Source of the DNA: an uncultured Methanobrevibacter sp.
GTDB lineage: Archaea > Methanobacteriota > Methanobacteria > Methanobacteriales > Methanobacteriaceae
Assembly (NCBI GenBank): GCA_902782595.1
Contig: CACZNW010000151.1
Span: 1-16,018 of the forward strand
Direction: 5' to 3'
DNA length: 16,018 bases
Part shown: piece after piece, positions 1-7,156 of the stretch
Layout: every line of letters starts with the position of its first letter
How positions within the stretch are numbered: position 1 is the stretch's first letter
The notes under the pieces: model-generated
What the model saw: only the letters and a program-made list of their open reading frames with translations
Told to the model about the DNA's origin: nothing
Database searches by the model: none
Position numbers and translations under genes: made by a program

Positions 1-15
1 AAAGATTAATTCAAA

Positions 16-825
16 ATGAAAAATATGAAAAATTTCAATAAAAAACCCATTTCAACAAGAGGGAGCATTCAACTTGACAGTCCCAGTGTGTGTAAAATGA
101 AATATAAAAAAATTGGAGATATCCTGATATTGGACAAGAATTATGAAACGGATGACTATGAGGAAATGTCACAAAAACACAATGTTAAAACGATAATGAA
201 AATTGACCATATTCAGGGAACAAAAAGGGAACCGGTATACCGGATTCTCTACGGCAGCGAAACGGAAACTGTCCACAAGGAAAACGGATGCCTGTTCAAG
301 CTGGATTTATCAAAAGTCATGTGGTCAAAAGGAAACAACAATGAAAGGCTGCGAATTTCCAAACTGGTTGGAGACGGTGAAACAGTAATTGACATGTTTG
401 CCGGAATAGGCTATTTTTCAGTTCCAATTGGTGTTCATGCAAATCCTAGGGAAGTAATTGCAATTGAAATCAATCCAAATTCGTACCACTACTTGTGTGA
501 AAACATTAGGATGAATAAGCTGGATACAGTTACTCCTATCCTTGGAGACTGTAGGGAGGTTACTCCGAATTTCAATGCCGACAGGATAATCATGGGATAT
601 GTCAAAACAACTCATCACTATTTGAATGTTGCAGTAAACAATCTGAATAAAGGAGGAGTTCTTCACTACCACGAAACGGTTCCGGAAAAACTTCTTGATA
701 CACGCCCAATTGAGAGGATAAAATCGGAAGCTAATGATAGGGATGTTGAGGTGTTAAAAATAAACAAGATAAAAAAATACTCTCCTGGAGTATGGCATGC
801 AGTTATCGATGCCAGGATATACTAG
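16..825 (+). CDS. taw2: tRNA(Phe) wybutosine-pathway aminocarboxypropyltransferase (Taw2/TYW2)
   Basis: This is a class I SAM-dependent enzyme of the Trm5/TYW2 fold. By family it transfers the 3-amino-3-carboxypropyl group of SAM to C7 of 4-demethylwyosine at G37 of tRNA(Phe). The SAM-binding segment DMFAGIGYF lies near residues 126-134. The motif IMGYVKTTHHYL (about 193-204) replaces the NLP motif expected in Trm5 methyltransferases, which favours Taw2. HYHETVPEK and KIKKYSPGVWH close the protein as in archaeal Taw2. The family core begins at MKYKKIGD (Met28, base 97), so the first 27 residues may not be translated; neither start has a clear Shine-Dalgarno (SD) sequence. The longest frame is given. 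The 3' end overlaps the convergent cofG by 23 bases. Confidence 0.88.
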   Translation: MKNMKNFNKKPISTRGSIQLDSPSVCKMKYKKIGDILILDKNYETDDYEEMSQKHNVKTIMKIDHIQGTKREPVYRILYGSETETVHKENGCLFKLDLSKVMWSKGNNNERLRISKLVGDGETVIDMFAGIGYFSVPIGVHANPREVIAIEINPNSYHYLCENIRMNKLDTVTPILGDCREVTPNFNADRIIMGYVKTTHHYLNVAVNNLNKGGVLHYHETVPEKLLDTRPIERIKSEANDRDVEVLKINKIKKYSPGVWHAVIDARIY

Positions 826-1903
826 AAATATTTTCCAAAAGTGTATCGTTTAGCCATTCGCTGTTCATGTATTTTTCATAAACGCAAAGTCTTTCAGTTA
901 ACTCAAAACCCGCATCCGCAGTCAGCCTTTCAAGTTCATCAATTCCCGGCCATGGCGAGGTAATGTTTACATAATCAGGACTGACCGGTGACACTCCTCC
1001 CCAGTCATCAGCGCCGCACAATAAAAATATCTGGGCGGTTTCCCGGTTTAAATTAGGGGGAACCTGTATGCTCACATCGGCATCACCAAAAAGCAGTGCA
1101 GCAGCTGTCACGGTTCTAATCATGTCCAGAAAGCTTGGTTCACGCCACTCTTCCATTTCAATTCCCGGAATTGGGGTGAAATTCTGAATAATCACTTCCT
1201 GAATATGTCCATATGTGTCATATAAATCCCTGATTGCAAGCAGGGATTCTGCCACTTCCTCACGTGTCTCTCCGATTCCAATTAAAATCCCCGTAGTGTA
1301 TGGTATTTTAAGACGACCTGCATTTTCAATTGTTTCAAGTCTTATTTCGGGGCTTTTTCCAGGGCTTTTTCTGTGCGCCGGCAATTCCATTAATCTTGAA
1401 GATGAATTTTCAAGCATCAAACCCATTGAGGCATTAACCTCTTTCAAGCATTTTAAATCATCATATGAGTAATTTCCACCGTTGGTATGAGGTAAAAGCG
1501 AGGTCTCATCCAGTGTCATCCGACAGATGTCAATGACATAATCTGTCATTCTTTCATAACCGTATTCGGCCAGTTTCAAACGGACAGCCTCTTCACTGTC
1601 AGCATCCTCGCCAAATGTGAATAAAGCTTCTCTGCACCCATATTTTTCAGCATCTTTAAGTTCTGAGAGAACTTCTTCTTTTGTCTTCAGAATTATGGCA
1701 TCGGGGTCATCAGGGTGCTTTTTAAAATTACAGTATCCGCAGTCATTCCTGCAGATTTCAGTTAACGGTATGAAAACATTTTTAGAATAAGTTATAAGAT
1801 TATTCTCCCTATATTTTGCAGTTTTTAGCATTAATCTGGTAATTTCACTGTCTGTTGCATTCAATATATGGAGAATATCCTTTTTTGTTAAATTCAAGGT
1901 CAT
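803..1903 (-). CDS. cofG: FO synthase subunit 1 (7,8-didemethyl-8-hydroxy-5-deazariboflavin synthase, CofG)
   Basis: This radical SAM enzyme works with CofH to make FO, the deazaflavin chromophore of coenzyme F420. The radical SAM cluster motif is C51-x3-C55-x2-C58 (CRNDCGYC), preceded by VFIPLTEI, the usual CofG lead-in. FTFGEDAD (about 96-103) and the internal GILIGIGETREE segment also match CofG. At 366 residues it is full length for the single-subunit form and not a fused CofGH. The ATG lies 2 bases after the stop of the DUF2120-like gene, so the two are almost certainly co-transcribed. The ribosome site is weak (GTGAAGAT), which suggests translational coupling. cofH is not in the window, which is normal in methanogens. 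Confidence 0.95.
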   Translation of the reverse strand: MTLNLTKKDILHILNATDSEITRLMLKTAKYRENNLITYSKNVFIPLTEICRNDCGYCNFKKHPDDPDAIILKTKEEVLSELKDAEKYGCREALFTFGEDADSEEAVRLKLAEYGYERMTDYVIDICRMTLDETSLLPHTNGGNYSYDDLKCLKEVNASMGLMLENSSSRLMELPAHRKSPGKSPEIRLETIENAGRLKIPYTTGILIGIGETREEVAESLLAIRDLYDTYGHIQEVIIQNFTPIPGIEMEEWREPSFLDMIRTVTAAALLFGDADVSIQVPPNLNRETAQIFLLCGADDWGGVSPVSPDYVNITSPWPGIDELERLTADAGFELTERLCVYEKYMNSEWLNDTLLENISSISWHR

Positions 1904-1905
1904 TT

Positions 1906-2346
1906 TTAATCTTCACGTTCTGAAACAGTAACTTCAACATAAAGGGGAGGAAGTTCATTTTTATCTTCCCAGATTGCAATAATCACATCAAACTTTGGAA
2001 GTTCAAATACTTTATATTCAACAACAAGACCCATGGACTCCAGTTCCTCTTTCATTCTTATGAATCCCTTGTTGTCCACATCGTTTGTTGAAACTTCACT
2101 TCTTTTGATGTTTTTATCTCCAACTTCAAGGATTTCAGCAATCTCTTCTGAAGTAGCATCTATTTCTTTTGCTTCAAGTATTTTACCAATTTCTGTAAGT
2201 TTTGATTCAAATTCGCTGATGGGGAGAACTTTCCTTGATCTTCCTCTGACGATTAAAATTCTTTCATTGTCTATTGCAGGTCTTGATCCTTTAAAGGCAT
2301 CGAAAAATCCCATCACCTCTCCTGCAATTTCATAAGTCTTTTTCAT
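1906..2346 (-). CDS. conserved methanogen protein of unknown function, DUF2120-like
   Basis: This is a 146-residue soluble protein without signal peptide, membrane segment or cysteine clusters. It starts MKKTYEIAGEVMGFFDAFKG, has the conserved-looking IVRGRSRKVLP near residues 32-42, an acidic middle that looks helical, and an apparently beta-rich end (FDVIIAIWEDKNELPPLYVEVTV). I believe it belongs to the methanogen family DUF2120, recognised from memory. No function can be assigned from sequence. It sits 13 bases after mptA and 2 bases before cofG, so it lies inside a coenzyme biosynthesis operon. The start at 2346 has GAGATGAT 3 bases upstream. A second ATG at codon 12 directly abuts GAGGTG, too close to be a normal start. 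Confidence 0.75.
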   Translation of the reverse strand: MKKTYEIAGEVMGFFDAFKGSRPAIDNERILIVRGRSRKVLPISEFESKLTEIGKILEAKEIDATSEEIAEILEVGDKNIKRSEVSTNDVDNKGFIRMKEELESMGLVVEYKVFELPKFDVIIAIWEDKNELPPLYVEVTVSERED

Positions 2347-2359
2347 TGAATCATCTCTT

Positions 2360-3298
2360 TTAGATATCCAATTCTTCTTTTAACTCACCGAGAGTAGTTA
2401 CCTTTTCTGCAAATGCATTATGTCTGTGAATGCTTTCCTGGTTTTCCTGGCGTGCTGTGATTATTGTGTCGTCAGGGAAATCAGCATATTTTTGAGCCAT
2501 TTTCTCCATCATGTTTCTGACACAGTCTTCAACAAAAACAGGTTTTCTGTGGGCATTCATTACGGTAGCGTTCTCATCTGGTCTTTTAAGTAATTCGCGG
2601 ACTGGTGAACTCATGGAAGTTTCAATAATCTCAATCAAGTCTTCTGCATTCACCACTTTATTTTCGGGAACTTCAATGTATATTGTTCCGACTCCTCTCT
2701 GGTTGTGTGAAGCAAAAGTAACGGTGTCCAGTACTTTTTGTGTGGTTTCCTCATCAAGGAATTCCAATAATTTGGTCTTATCAGATTCCCTTACTGATTC
2801 CTGTGCACAAGGACACACTGTCATTCCAATAAGCTCGGCGCCTATGCTTTTTCTAATTTCAATGTTTCCATTGTCATCTCTCAGTCCGACGGCTTTTGCT
2901 TTTAACTGAGCCATTTCCTGAGTTATATTTCTTGTAACGGGAGATTCTTTCATGAACATGAAATCGGAGGTCATGGTGATTTCAACACGTTTTGCATATT
3001 CGTGTTTTGTCATCATTTTCTCAACGATTTTTGCACACAATGTTTCAACAGCTACAGTGGAATCTTTAGCTACTTCTTCGAGAACTTCGCTAATGGCTTC
3101 CGGGTTCCTAGACATATGTACTCCTTTTTGATCACTTGGCAAATCAACAAATGCATCAAAGGTAGGTAGTAAAATTATTGGTCTTTTATTTGTTCGTTCT
3201 AGTTGTAATAATTTTTTAACTCCAGTAACGCCTACTCTAGTTAATTTTATAGGTACACTAGGAGTATCGTCTTGAGTATCGGGTAAGCAAACTGCCAA
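2360..3298 (-). CDS. mptA: GTP cyclohydrolase MptA (archaeal type IV, Fe(II)-dependent)
   Basis: MptA converts GTP to 7,8-dihydro-D-neopterin 2',3'-cyclic phosphate, the first step of methanopterin synthesis. It belongs to the FolE2/GTP cyclohydrolase IB superfamily. Conserved blocks are VDLPSDQKGVHMSRN (51-65), VCPCAQ (161-166), SHNQRG (197-202), FVEDCVRNM (255-263) and QENQESIHRHNAFAE (284-298). Its Cys and His residues include the likely metal ligands. At 312 residues it is full length. The start is TTG at 3298: GAGGT (3306-3310) lies 7 bases upstream and no ATG precedes the conserved N-terminus. It is the first gene of the mptA - DUF2120-like - cofG unit. Confidence 0.95.
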   Translation of the reverse strand: MAVCLPDTQDDTPSVPIKLTRVGVTGVKKLLQLERTNKRPIILLPTFDAFVDLPSDQKGVHMSRNPEAISEVLEEVAKDSTVAVETLCAKIVEKMMTKHEYAKRVEITMTSDFMFMKESPVTRNITQEMAQLKAKAVGLRDDNGNIEIRKSIGAELIGMTVCPCAQESVRESDKTKLLEFLDEETTQKVLDTVTFASHNQRGVGTIYIEVPENKVVNAEDLIEIIETSMSSPVRELLKRPDENATVMNAHRKPVFVEDCVRNMMEKMAQKYADFPDDTIITARQENQESIHRHNAFAEKVTTLGELKEELDI

Positions 3299-3330
3299 TT
3301 TTATAACCTCTATTTAAATTAATTTAAACA

Positions 3331-3340
3331 GTATATATTT
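3331..3340 (-). promoter_or_regulatory. probable TATA box for the mptA-DUF2120-cofG operon
   Basis: Read on the minus strand the sequence is AAATATATAC. Its centre is about 38 bases upstream of the TTG start, which would place transcription start near 3310 and give a leader of roughly 12 bases carrying the GAGGT ribosome site at its very start. The assignment rests on position and archaeal TATA consensus only; neighbouring AT-rich stretches could serve instead. Confidence 0.35.
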
Positions 3341-3549
3341 TGTATCTTTTTATTTATATACTTGAATAATATTATGTATGATTAAAATGTCTATAAATAC
3401 TTTAAATATTAATATTAATGTTTAAATTTCAGATATTGTAAAATAAATGGTCAATATATTATTTTTAACTGTTTGACCTGAATTTAGTTTTAAACATAAA
3501 ATGAATGGGGTGTTGGATGATTAATATATTATTGGAGGAAGGTTGTAAG

Positions 3550-3727
3550 TTAAAGTTGCTTTGGAGTTATTGGCATTCTATTTTTATCTTAATAGTGAAA
3601 GAATACCTCAACCTCTTTAAGGCAGAGGATAAAAATCAATTTCAGTGAAGGATTTGAAAAAACACTTCTCCAGTGTTTTCAGAAGACCTGTAATCCAGAG
3701 AAAAACACTATTCCATTGCCTTTTTTT
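3550..3727 (+). ncRNA. candidate structured small RNA with alternative hairpins and T-tract end
   Basis: AAAACACT at 3659-3666 can pair with AGTGTTTT at 3672-3679 (8 bp, 5-base loop). A second copy of AAAACACT at 3702-3709 can pair with the same AGTGTTTT, so the two hairpins exclude each other. An outer helix GGATT (3650-3654) with AATCC (3692-3696) encloses the first hairpin. A further hairpin CCTCT/AGAGG lies at 3612-3628. A run of seven T at 3721-3727 could end transcription on the plus strand. A TATA-like TTAATATATTA at 3521-3531 would place the 5' end near 3550-3555. The boundaries are approximate. No known RNA family is recognised and expression is unproven. Confidence 0.22.
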
Positions 3728-3776
3728 AGAAAAATAATTATAGTTATATGACATTTCTTAATGTATATTACACAAG

Positions 3777-3801
3777 AGAGTTAACTGCAAGGTTAACCTC
3801 T
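3777..3801. repeat. imperfect inverted repeat
   Basis: AGAGTTAAC (3777-3785) faces GTTAA-C-CTCT (3792-3801) across six bases, a 9-bp stem with one bulged C. It is not next to a gene start or end, and its role is unknown. Confidence 0.4.
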
Positions 3802-3852
3802 AGAAGTTGATTTCAAAAACATAAAATGTCTAGGGAGGGTATTGTAGGTTTT

Positions 3853-3871
3853 ATGCATGCAATACATGCAT
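3853..3871. repeat. perfect inverted repeat ATGCATG-N5-CATGCAT
   Basis: ATGCATG at 3853-3859 and CATGCAT at 3865-3871 are exact complements around CAATA. The spacing resembles a protein-binding dyad more than a terminator, because no T-run follows on either strand. No gene start is near it. Confidence 0.45.
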
Positions 3872-4006
3872 TTTACACTGCTTTTTCTAAATTACTTTCA
3901 TCCACAATTCATTTCGATATAAAATATGGTTTCATCCATGGCAAGTATGTCGGATGATGGTTAGTTTTCAAGTAATGTTGAACTTTTTTTTTAAAAAATA
4001 GAAGTC

Positions 4007-4031
4007 AAAAGTAGTTATTTTAACTACTTTT
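4007..4031 (-). terminator. hairpin at the 3' end of lrp, likely terminator
   Basis: AAAAGTAGTT (4007-4016) and AACTACTTTT (4022-4031) form a perfect 10-bp stem with a 5-base loop. It begins 9 bases past the lrp stop. On the minus strand a T-rich segment (TTCTATTTTTT, about 3992-4002) follows, as expected for an archaeal terminator. The dyad resembles the one upstream of lrp, so a regulator-binding site is an alternative. Confidence 0.5.
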
Positions 4032-4040
4032 CTTAAAAAT

Positions 4041-4517
4041 TTATAAGATGTTTGAAGAGCCCATGTCTTCTTTTATAACATCAAGAACAGTTTGTGTGTA
4101 TGTTCTTTCTATAATCGGGTCTTTTAGCAATTCTTTAATAAATGAGTTCAATTCATTTGTGTTTCTGAATTTTGCAATTAAAAATGCATCGTATTCTCCG
4201 GTAACGTCATATATTCCAACAACATTTTTATTAAAGAATGTTTTTTCTTCCCAATTTTTCAGTTTCCCGCCTTTTACTCTAACTCCAATTATTGTGGTCA
4301 GTACAAATCCTAGTTTTTCATGGTCAATGACCGGTGAGAATTTCTTAATAACGCCGGTTTTCACCATTTTATCTATACGGTTGTGGACTGTTCCTACAGA
4401 TACGTCTAGGCTACGGGATATTTGCCTGTATGATGTTCTGACATCTTCATTTATTATTTTAAGAATTTTAACATCAGTATCATCTAGTTTCACTACATTA
4501 TCTTTAGTTTTTACCAT
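4041..4517 (-). CDS. Lrp/AsnC-family transcriptional regulator
   Basis: This is a 158-residue DNA-binding regulator. The N-terminal winged helix-turn-helix spans about residues 10-60: LDDTDVKILKIINEDVR, then ISRSLDVSVGTVHNRIDKM as the recognition part, then GVIKKFSPVID. The C-terminal RAM (ligand and oligomerisation) domain runs from about 70 to 150, with VVGIYDVTGEYDAFLIAKF and ERTYTQTVLDVIKED. The start at 4517 is preferred over an ATG seven codons upstream: GGGAGAT lies 6 bases before it, while the upstream ATG has no ribosome site. It stands alone between trm1 and the mptA operon. Targets and ligand cannot be read from sequence. A dyad over its promoter suggests autoregulation. Confidence 0.92.
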   Translation of the reverse strand: MVKTKDNVVKLDDTDVKILKIINEDVRTSYRQISRSLDVSVGTVHNRIDKMVKTGVIKKFSPVIDHEKLGFVLTTIIGVRVKGGKLKNWEEKTFFNKNVVGIYDVTGEYDAFLIAKFRNTNELNSFIKELLKDPIIERTYTQTVLDVIKEDMGSSNIL

Positions 4518-4586
4518 TGAATATCTCCCTTTTTGCATAATTTTTAAATTTTGGTTATTTTATAGAATTAACCTTATGTCTAATAG

Positions 4587-4613
4587 TAACTTTTTTATTA
4601 TATATAAAAGTTA
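4587..4613 (-). promoter_or_regulatory. lrp promoter: TATA box enclosed by an 8-11-8 dyad, probable operator
   Basis: TAACTTTT (4587-4594) and AAAAGTTA (4606-4613) are perfect complements around an 11-base AT core, which reads as TATATATAA on the minus strand and resembles a TATA box. Transcription from it would start near 4573, giving a leader of about 55 bases to the ATG at 4517. A symmetric site across the TATA box is where an archaeal Lrp-type repressor would block TBP. Autoregulation is inferred. Confidence 0.45.
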
Positions 4614-4774
4614 TTGTAATTTTTTTATTTTTTTATTTATTTTTTGATATAATTAACAAAAAGTCATTTTTGCATTGTGTTTTTAATACAATCTTTGGAC
4701 GGATTTTCAGTGATTGGTGAATTTTATCATATACTTTTATTATTTTTTTAAAATTAATGTTATATTTTTAAGAT

Positions 4775-5938
4775 TCATTCACTGTTTAAGTCAATTAGAA
4801 TGTCTTTAATGTCTTCAATTCCAGCATCACTTTTTATTCCCAGTGGATTATAATGAGTTTTTACAGCTTTAAAGCCTTTTTTATCAAGTTCTTCCAGTAT
4901 CAAATCAAATTTCGGTGCACTCAGTTTCAGTAATTTGCAGATACTGTGAACATCATAAAATGTCGGAGGAGCTTCACACTCAACAAGACATTTGTTAAGC
5001 AGTTTCAATGCTTCCTTTTCGCTATTTATTTTCTTATTGTCGACCTCTTCAATCATTCCCTCGATAAATGTCTTGTCCTGAATGTTTCCTAACCATAACG
5101 GTCCGGCATGAATCAGTTTTTGCCCGCAAACAGGACAAACTTCATCTGCTGAAGCGGCAAGCCCCGGACGGATCTGTCTGTGAAGACAGTTTCTGCAGTG
5201 GCTGATGTATCCTATATTATTCAGAGAAGCATCGGTTTTTCTTGAACCTTTTTTAACTTCCAGGTATAATCTCATATAATGTTCAGTACTGTGGGACATT
5301 TTAACTTCAATGAACTTCGCATATTTTGAAAGGGTAAGCGCAACAAAACCTGCCAAAATCCGGATTCCGGTTTCATGGCAGTACTCGCTTTTGTAAGGTT
5401 TTGAATTATACTTTCGAATGCATGGCTCAACGTATGTTCCGCAAAGCGCCGATGTATCAGTTGCCGTAACACATAGAAGTGAATCTCTGCGGGCACAGTA
5501 GCCTGCAGAATCCAGAAACGGTGAAGGGGTTCCGAAAGGGTCAATATCAATAACATCAAATTCTCCGCGTTTCATCCTCAAAAACATGCTTGCGTCGTGT
5601 TGATAAACCCCGACATTATCCAGATTATTCAGTTCAATATTGTGGCGTTCATAATGATTGGCGGTTTCACTGATATCATTAATAAAAACTTCCCCGATGC
5701 CGTCAATTTCATTTTTGTACCTTACACCCCTGATGCCACTTCCTCCAAAGAGGTCGCAGATATTTATTTCACGGTTTTGCTGCTTTTGAAATACCTGGAT
5801 TGCAAGAATTGACAAATCCCTGTTCATTTCCATATGGGGATTATAAAAAACGGGGGCAGCTGATGAAACTTTATCAAATTCCGGAAATTCAATAGTTGTC
5901 AATCCTTCTTCAACACGTTTAATTTTATATTCTTCCAT
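4775..5938 (-). CDS. trm1: tRNA (guanine(26)-N2)-dimethyltransferase (Trm1)
   Basis: Trm1 uses SAM to make m2G and m2,2G at position 26 of tRNAs. Signature elements are FYNPHMEMNRDLS (31-43), the SAM loop GGSGIRGVRY (65-74), the catalytic DPFGTPSPFLDSA (133-145) and a C-terminal zinc site C248-x2-C251 with C268-x2-C271 (CRNC and CPVC). At 387 residues it is complete. The ATG at 5938 has GGAGAT 3 bases upstream. It is divergent from the aminotransferase gene. The 236 bases or so downstream, towards lrp, are very AT-rich and show no clear terminator. Confidence 0.96.
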   Translation of the reverse strand: MEEYKIKRVEEGLTTIEFPEFDKVSSAAPVFYNPHMEMNRDLSILAIQVFQKQQNREINICDLFGGSGIRGVRYKNEIDGIGEVFINDISETANHYERHNIELNNLDNVGVYQHDASMFLRMKRGEFDVIDIDPFGTPSPFLDSAGYCARRDSLLCVTATDTSALCGTYVEPCIRKYNSKPYKSEYCHETGIRILAGFVALTLSKYAKFIEVKMSHSTEHYMRLYLEVKKGSRKTDASLNNIGYISHCRNCLHRQIRPGLAASADEVCPVCGQKLIHAGPLWLGNIQDKTFIEGMIEEVDNKKINSEKEALKLLNKCLVECEAPPTFYDVHSICKLLKLSAPKFDLILEELDKKGFKAVKTHYNPLGIKSDAGIEDIKDILIDLNSE

Positions 5939-5975
5939 TACATCTCCACTCGCAGTTTTTTTTCATAACTAATAT

Positions 5976-6002
5976 TTTAAATATTATTAGATTTAAATAT
6001 TA
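5976..6002. promoter_or_regulatory. direct repeat TTTAAATATTA x2 in the trm1/aminotransferase divergent promoter region
   Basis: The 11-base word occurs at 5976-5986 and 5992-6002, 16 bases apart, in the 103-base gap between two divergent genes. Each copy is TATA-like and partly palindromic, so they may simply be the promoter elements of the two genes. The downstream copy lies about 45 bases before the GTG start of the aminotransferase. A regulator-binding role is possible but not shown. Confidence 0.3.
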
Positions 6003-6041
6003 GTATAGTTAAACAATATTAATTCTATTTTGGTGATAATT

Positions 6042-7148
6042 GTGTCAAACATTAAAGTTCCTATTGCAAAACCGATAATTGGAGAAGAAGAAATTGAAAA
6101 TGTAGTTGAAGTCTTAAAATCCGGAATGATAGCTCAGGGCCCAAAAGTAGATGAATTTGAGCAAAAATTCGCAGAATGGGTTGGAGCAGATTATGGTATT
6201 GCTGTAAACTCAGGAACTGCCGCATTGCACACCGCACTGCTTTCATGTGGAATCGGTGAAGGAGATGAGGTAATAACAACTCCCTTCACATTCATTGCAA
6301 GCGGAAATTCAATTATCTACACCGGTGCAAAACCGGTATTTGCCGATATTGACCTTAAAACATACACCTTGAATCCGGATGCAATTGAAGGATTAATAAC
6401 CGAAAACACTAAAGCCATAATGCCCGTTCAGCTGTACGGACAGTCCGCAAACATGGATAAAATCAATGAGGTTGCCGAAAAATACGGACTGATTGTTATT
6501 GAAGATGCAGCCCAGGCTCATGGAGCAACCTGCAATGGTCAAAAAGTCGGAAGCATTGGAGACATGTCATGTTTTAGTTTTTATCCGACAAAAAATATGA
6601 CAACTTCTGAAGGAGGAATCATCACAACTGATGATGAGGATCTGGCTGATAATGCAAGAGTGTTCAGAGCTCATGGAGCCACCGTAAGATATCATCACGA
6701 TTCAATAGGATACAACTTTAGAATGACCGATATATCAGCGGCAATAGGTCTTGCACAATTAAATAGAATAGATGAATTCAACGACAAAAGAATTGCCAAT
6801 GCAGCATACCTCAATGAAGGACTGAAAGATGTTGACGGAGTAATAACTCCATACTGTGCTTACGGTTCCAAACATGTGTATCACCAGTACACAATCAGAG
6901 TTGAAAAAGCAGACCGTGATGACTGGGTTGATATAATAAATGACTGTGGAGTGGGAACAGGCATACACTACCCGATTCCGCTGTACAACCAGCCAATCTA
7001 TAAGGCACTGGGAATTGACGGTAACTGTCCGAATGCAGAACTTGCTGCTGATAATGTTATTTCCCTTCCGGTTCATCCGTCACTTACCAAAGAAGATTTG
7101 GATCTGGTTATTGAAGCGGTCAAAACCGCTTCCAGTGAGTTGGATTAA
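6042..7148 (+). CDS. DegT/DnrJ/EryC1/StrS-family PLP-dependent aminotransferase
   Basis: This is a fold-type I PLP enzyme of the sugar aminotransferase family, which usually transfers an amino group to a keto-sugar nucleotide for surface polysaccharides. Seen in the sequence: N-terminal IAKPIIGEEEIENV and SGMIAQGPKVDEFE, VNSGTAALHTALL (55-67), the PLP-nitrogen aspartate D155 in IEDAAQAHG, and the Schiff-base lysine K184 in FSFYPTKNMTTSEGG. GYNFRMTDISAAIG and GIHYPIPLYNQP are also typical. The GTG at 6042 is chosen because GGTGAT (6032-6037) lies 4 bases before it; an in-frame TTG at 6030 would sit inside that ribosome site. No sugar-nucleotide genes are nearby, so the substrate cannot be named. 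Confidence 0.9.
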   Translation: MSNIKVPIAKPIIGEEEIENVVEVLKSGMIAQGPKVDEFEQKFAEWVGADYGIAVNSGTAALHTALLSCGIGEGDEVITTPFTFIASGNSIIYTGAKPVFADIDLKTYTLNPDAIEGLITENTKAIMPVQLYGQSANMDKINEVAEKYGLIVIEDAAQAHGATCNGQKVGSIGDMSCFSFYPTKNMTTSEGGIITTDDEDLADNARVFRAHGATVRYHHDSIGYNFRMTDISAAIGLAQLNRIDEFNDKRIANAAYLNEGLKDVDGVITPYCAYGSKHVYHQYTIRVEKADRDDWVDIINDCGVGTGIHYPIPLYNQPIYKALGIDGNCPNAELAADNVISLPVHPSLTKEDLDLVIEAVKTASSELD

Positions 7149-7156
7149 TTTCCAAC

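Larger units (their letters stand above)
3299..4040. other. 742-base gene-free region between mptA and lrp
   Basis: This is the longest stretch without a recognisable gene. Both flanking genes are on the minus strand: lrp reads into this gap and mptA starts out of it. Only short frames occur: 3505-3648 (+, 47 codons) and 3826-3957 (+, 43 codons), neither with a convincing ribosome site or recognisable similarity. The part at about 3600-3720 is visibly less AT-rich than its surroundings and holds several complementary segments, annotated as a candidate RNA. A 12-base word, AAACATAAAATG, occurs twice (3492-3503 and 3817-3828). I see no transposase or terminal inverted repeats that would define an insertion sequence. 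Confidence 0.6.

Noticed and set aside
3490..3708. Minus-strand stretch that reads like a decayed protein (possible transposase remnant)
   Set aside because: It contains four in-frame stops in about 73 codons, no more open than AT-rich random sequence. No catalytic motif or terminal inverted repeats are recognisable, and the plus strand gives equally protein-like short frames.
3492..3828. 12-base direct repeat AAACATAAAATG (3492-3503 and 3817-3828) as the ends of a mobile element
   Set aside because: The copies lie 325 bases apart, the word is AT-rich, there are no flanking inverted repeats and no transposase lies between. Chance is a sufficient explanation.
3826..3957. 43-codon plus-strand frame in the mptA-lrp gap
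   Set aside because: It has no ribosome site, no recognisable similarity and no plausible promoter at leaderless distance. Part of its start region is the ATGCATG dyad.
4048..4647. 199-codon plus-strand open frame opposite lrp
   Set aside because: It is the antisense shadow of the Lrp-type gene, which has clear HTH and RAM domains and a good ribosome site. The shadow protein is a Ser/Phe/Ile-rich composition artefact.
6030..6041. Four-codon upstream extension of the aminotransferase starting at TTG 6030
   Set aside because: The extension would be encoded by the GGTGAT ribosome site itself. The GTG at 6042 has correct spacing from that site.
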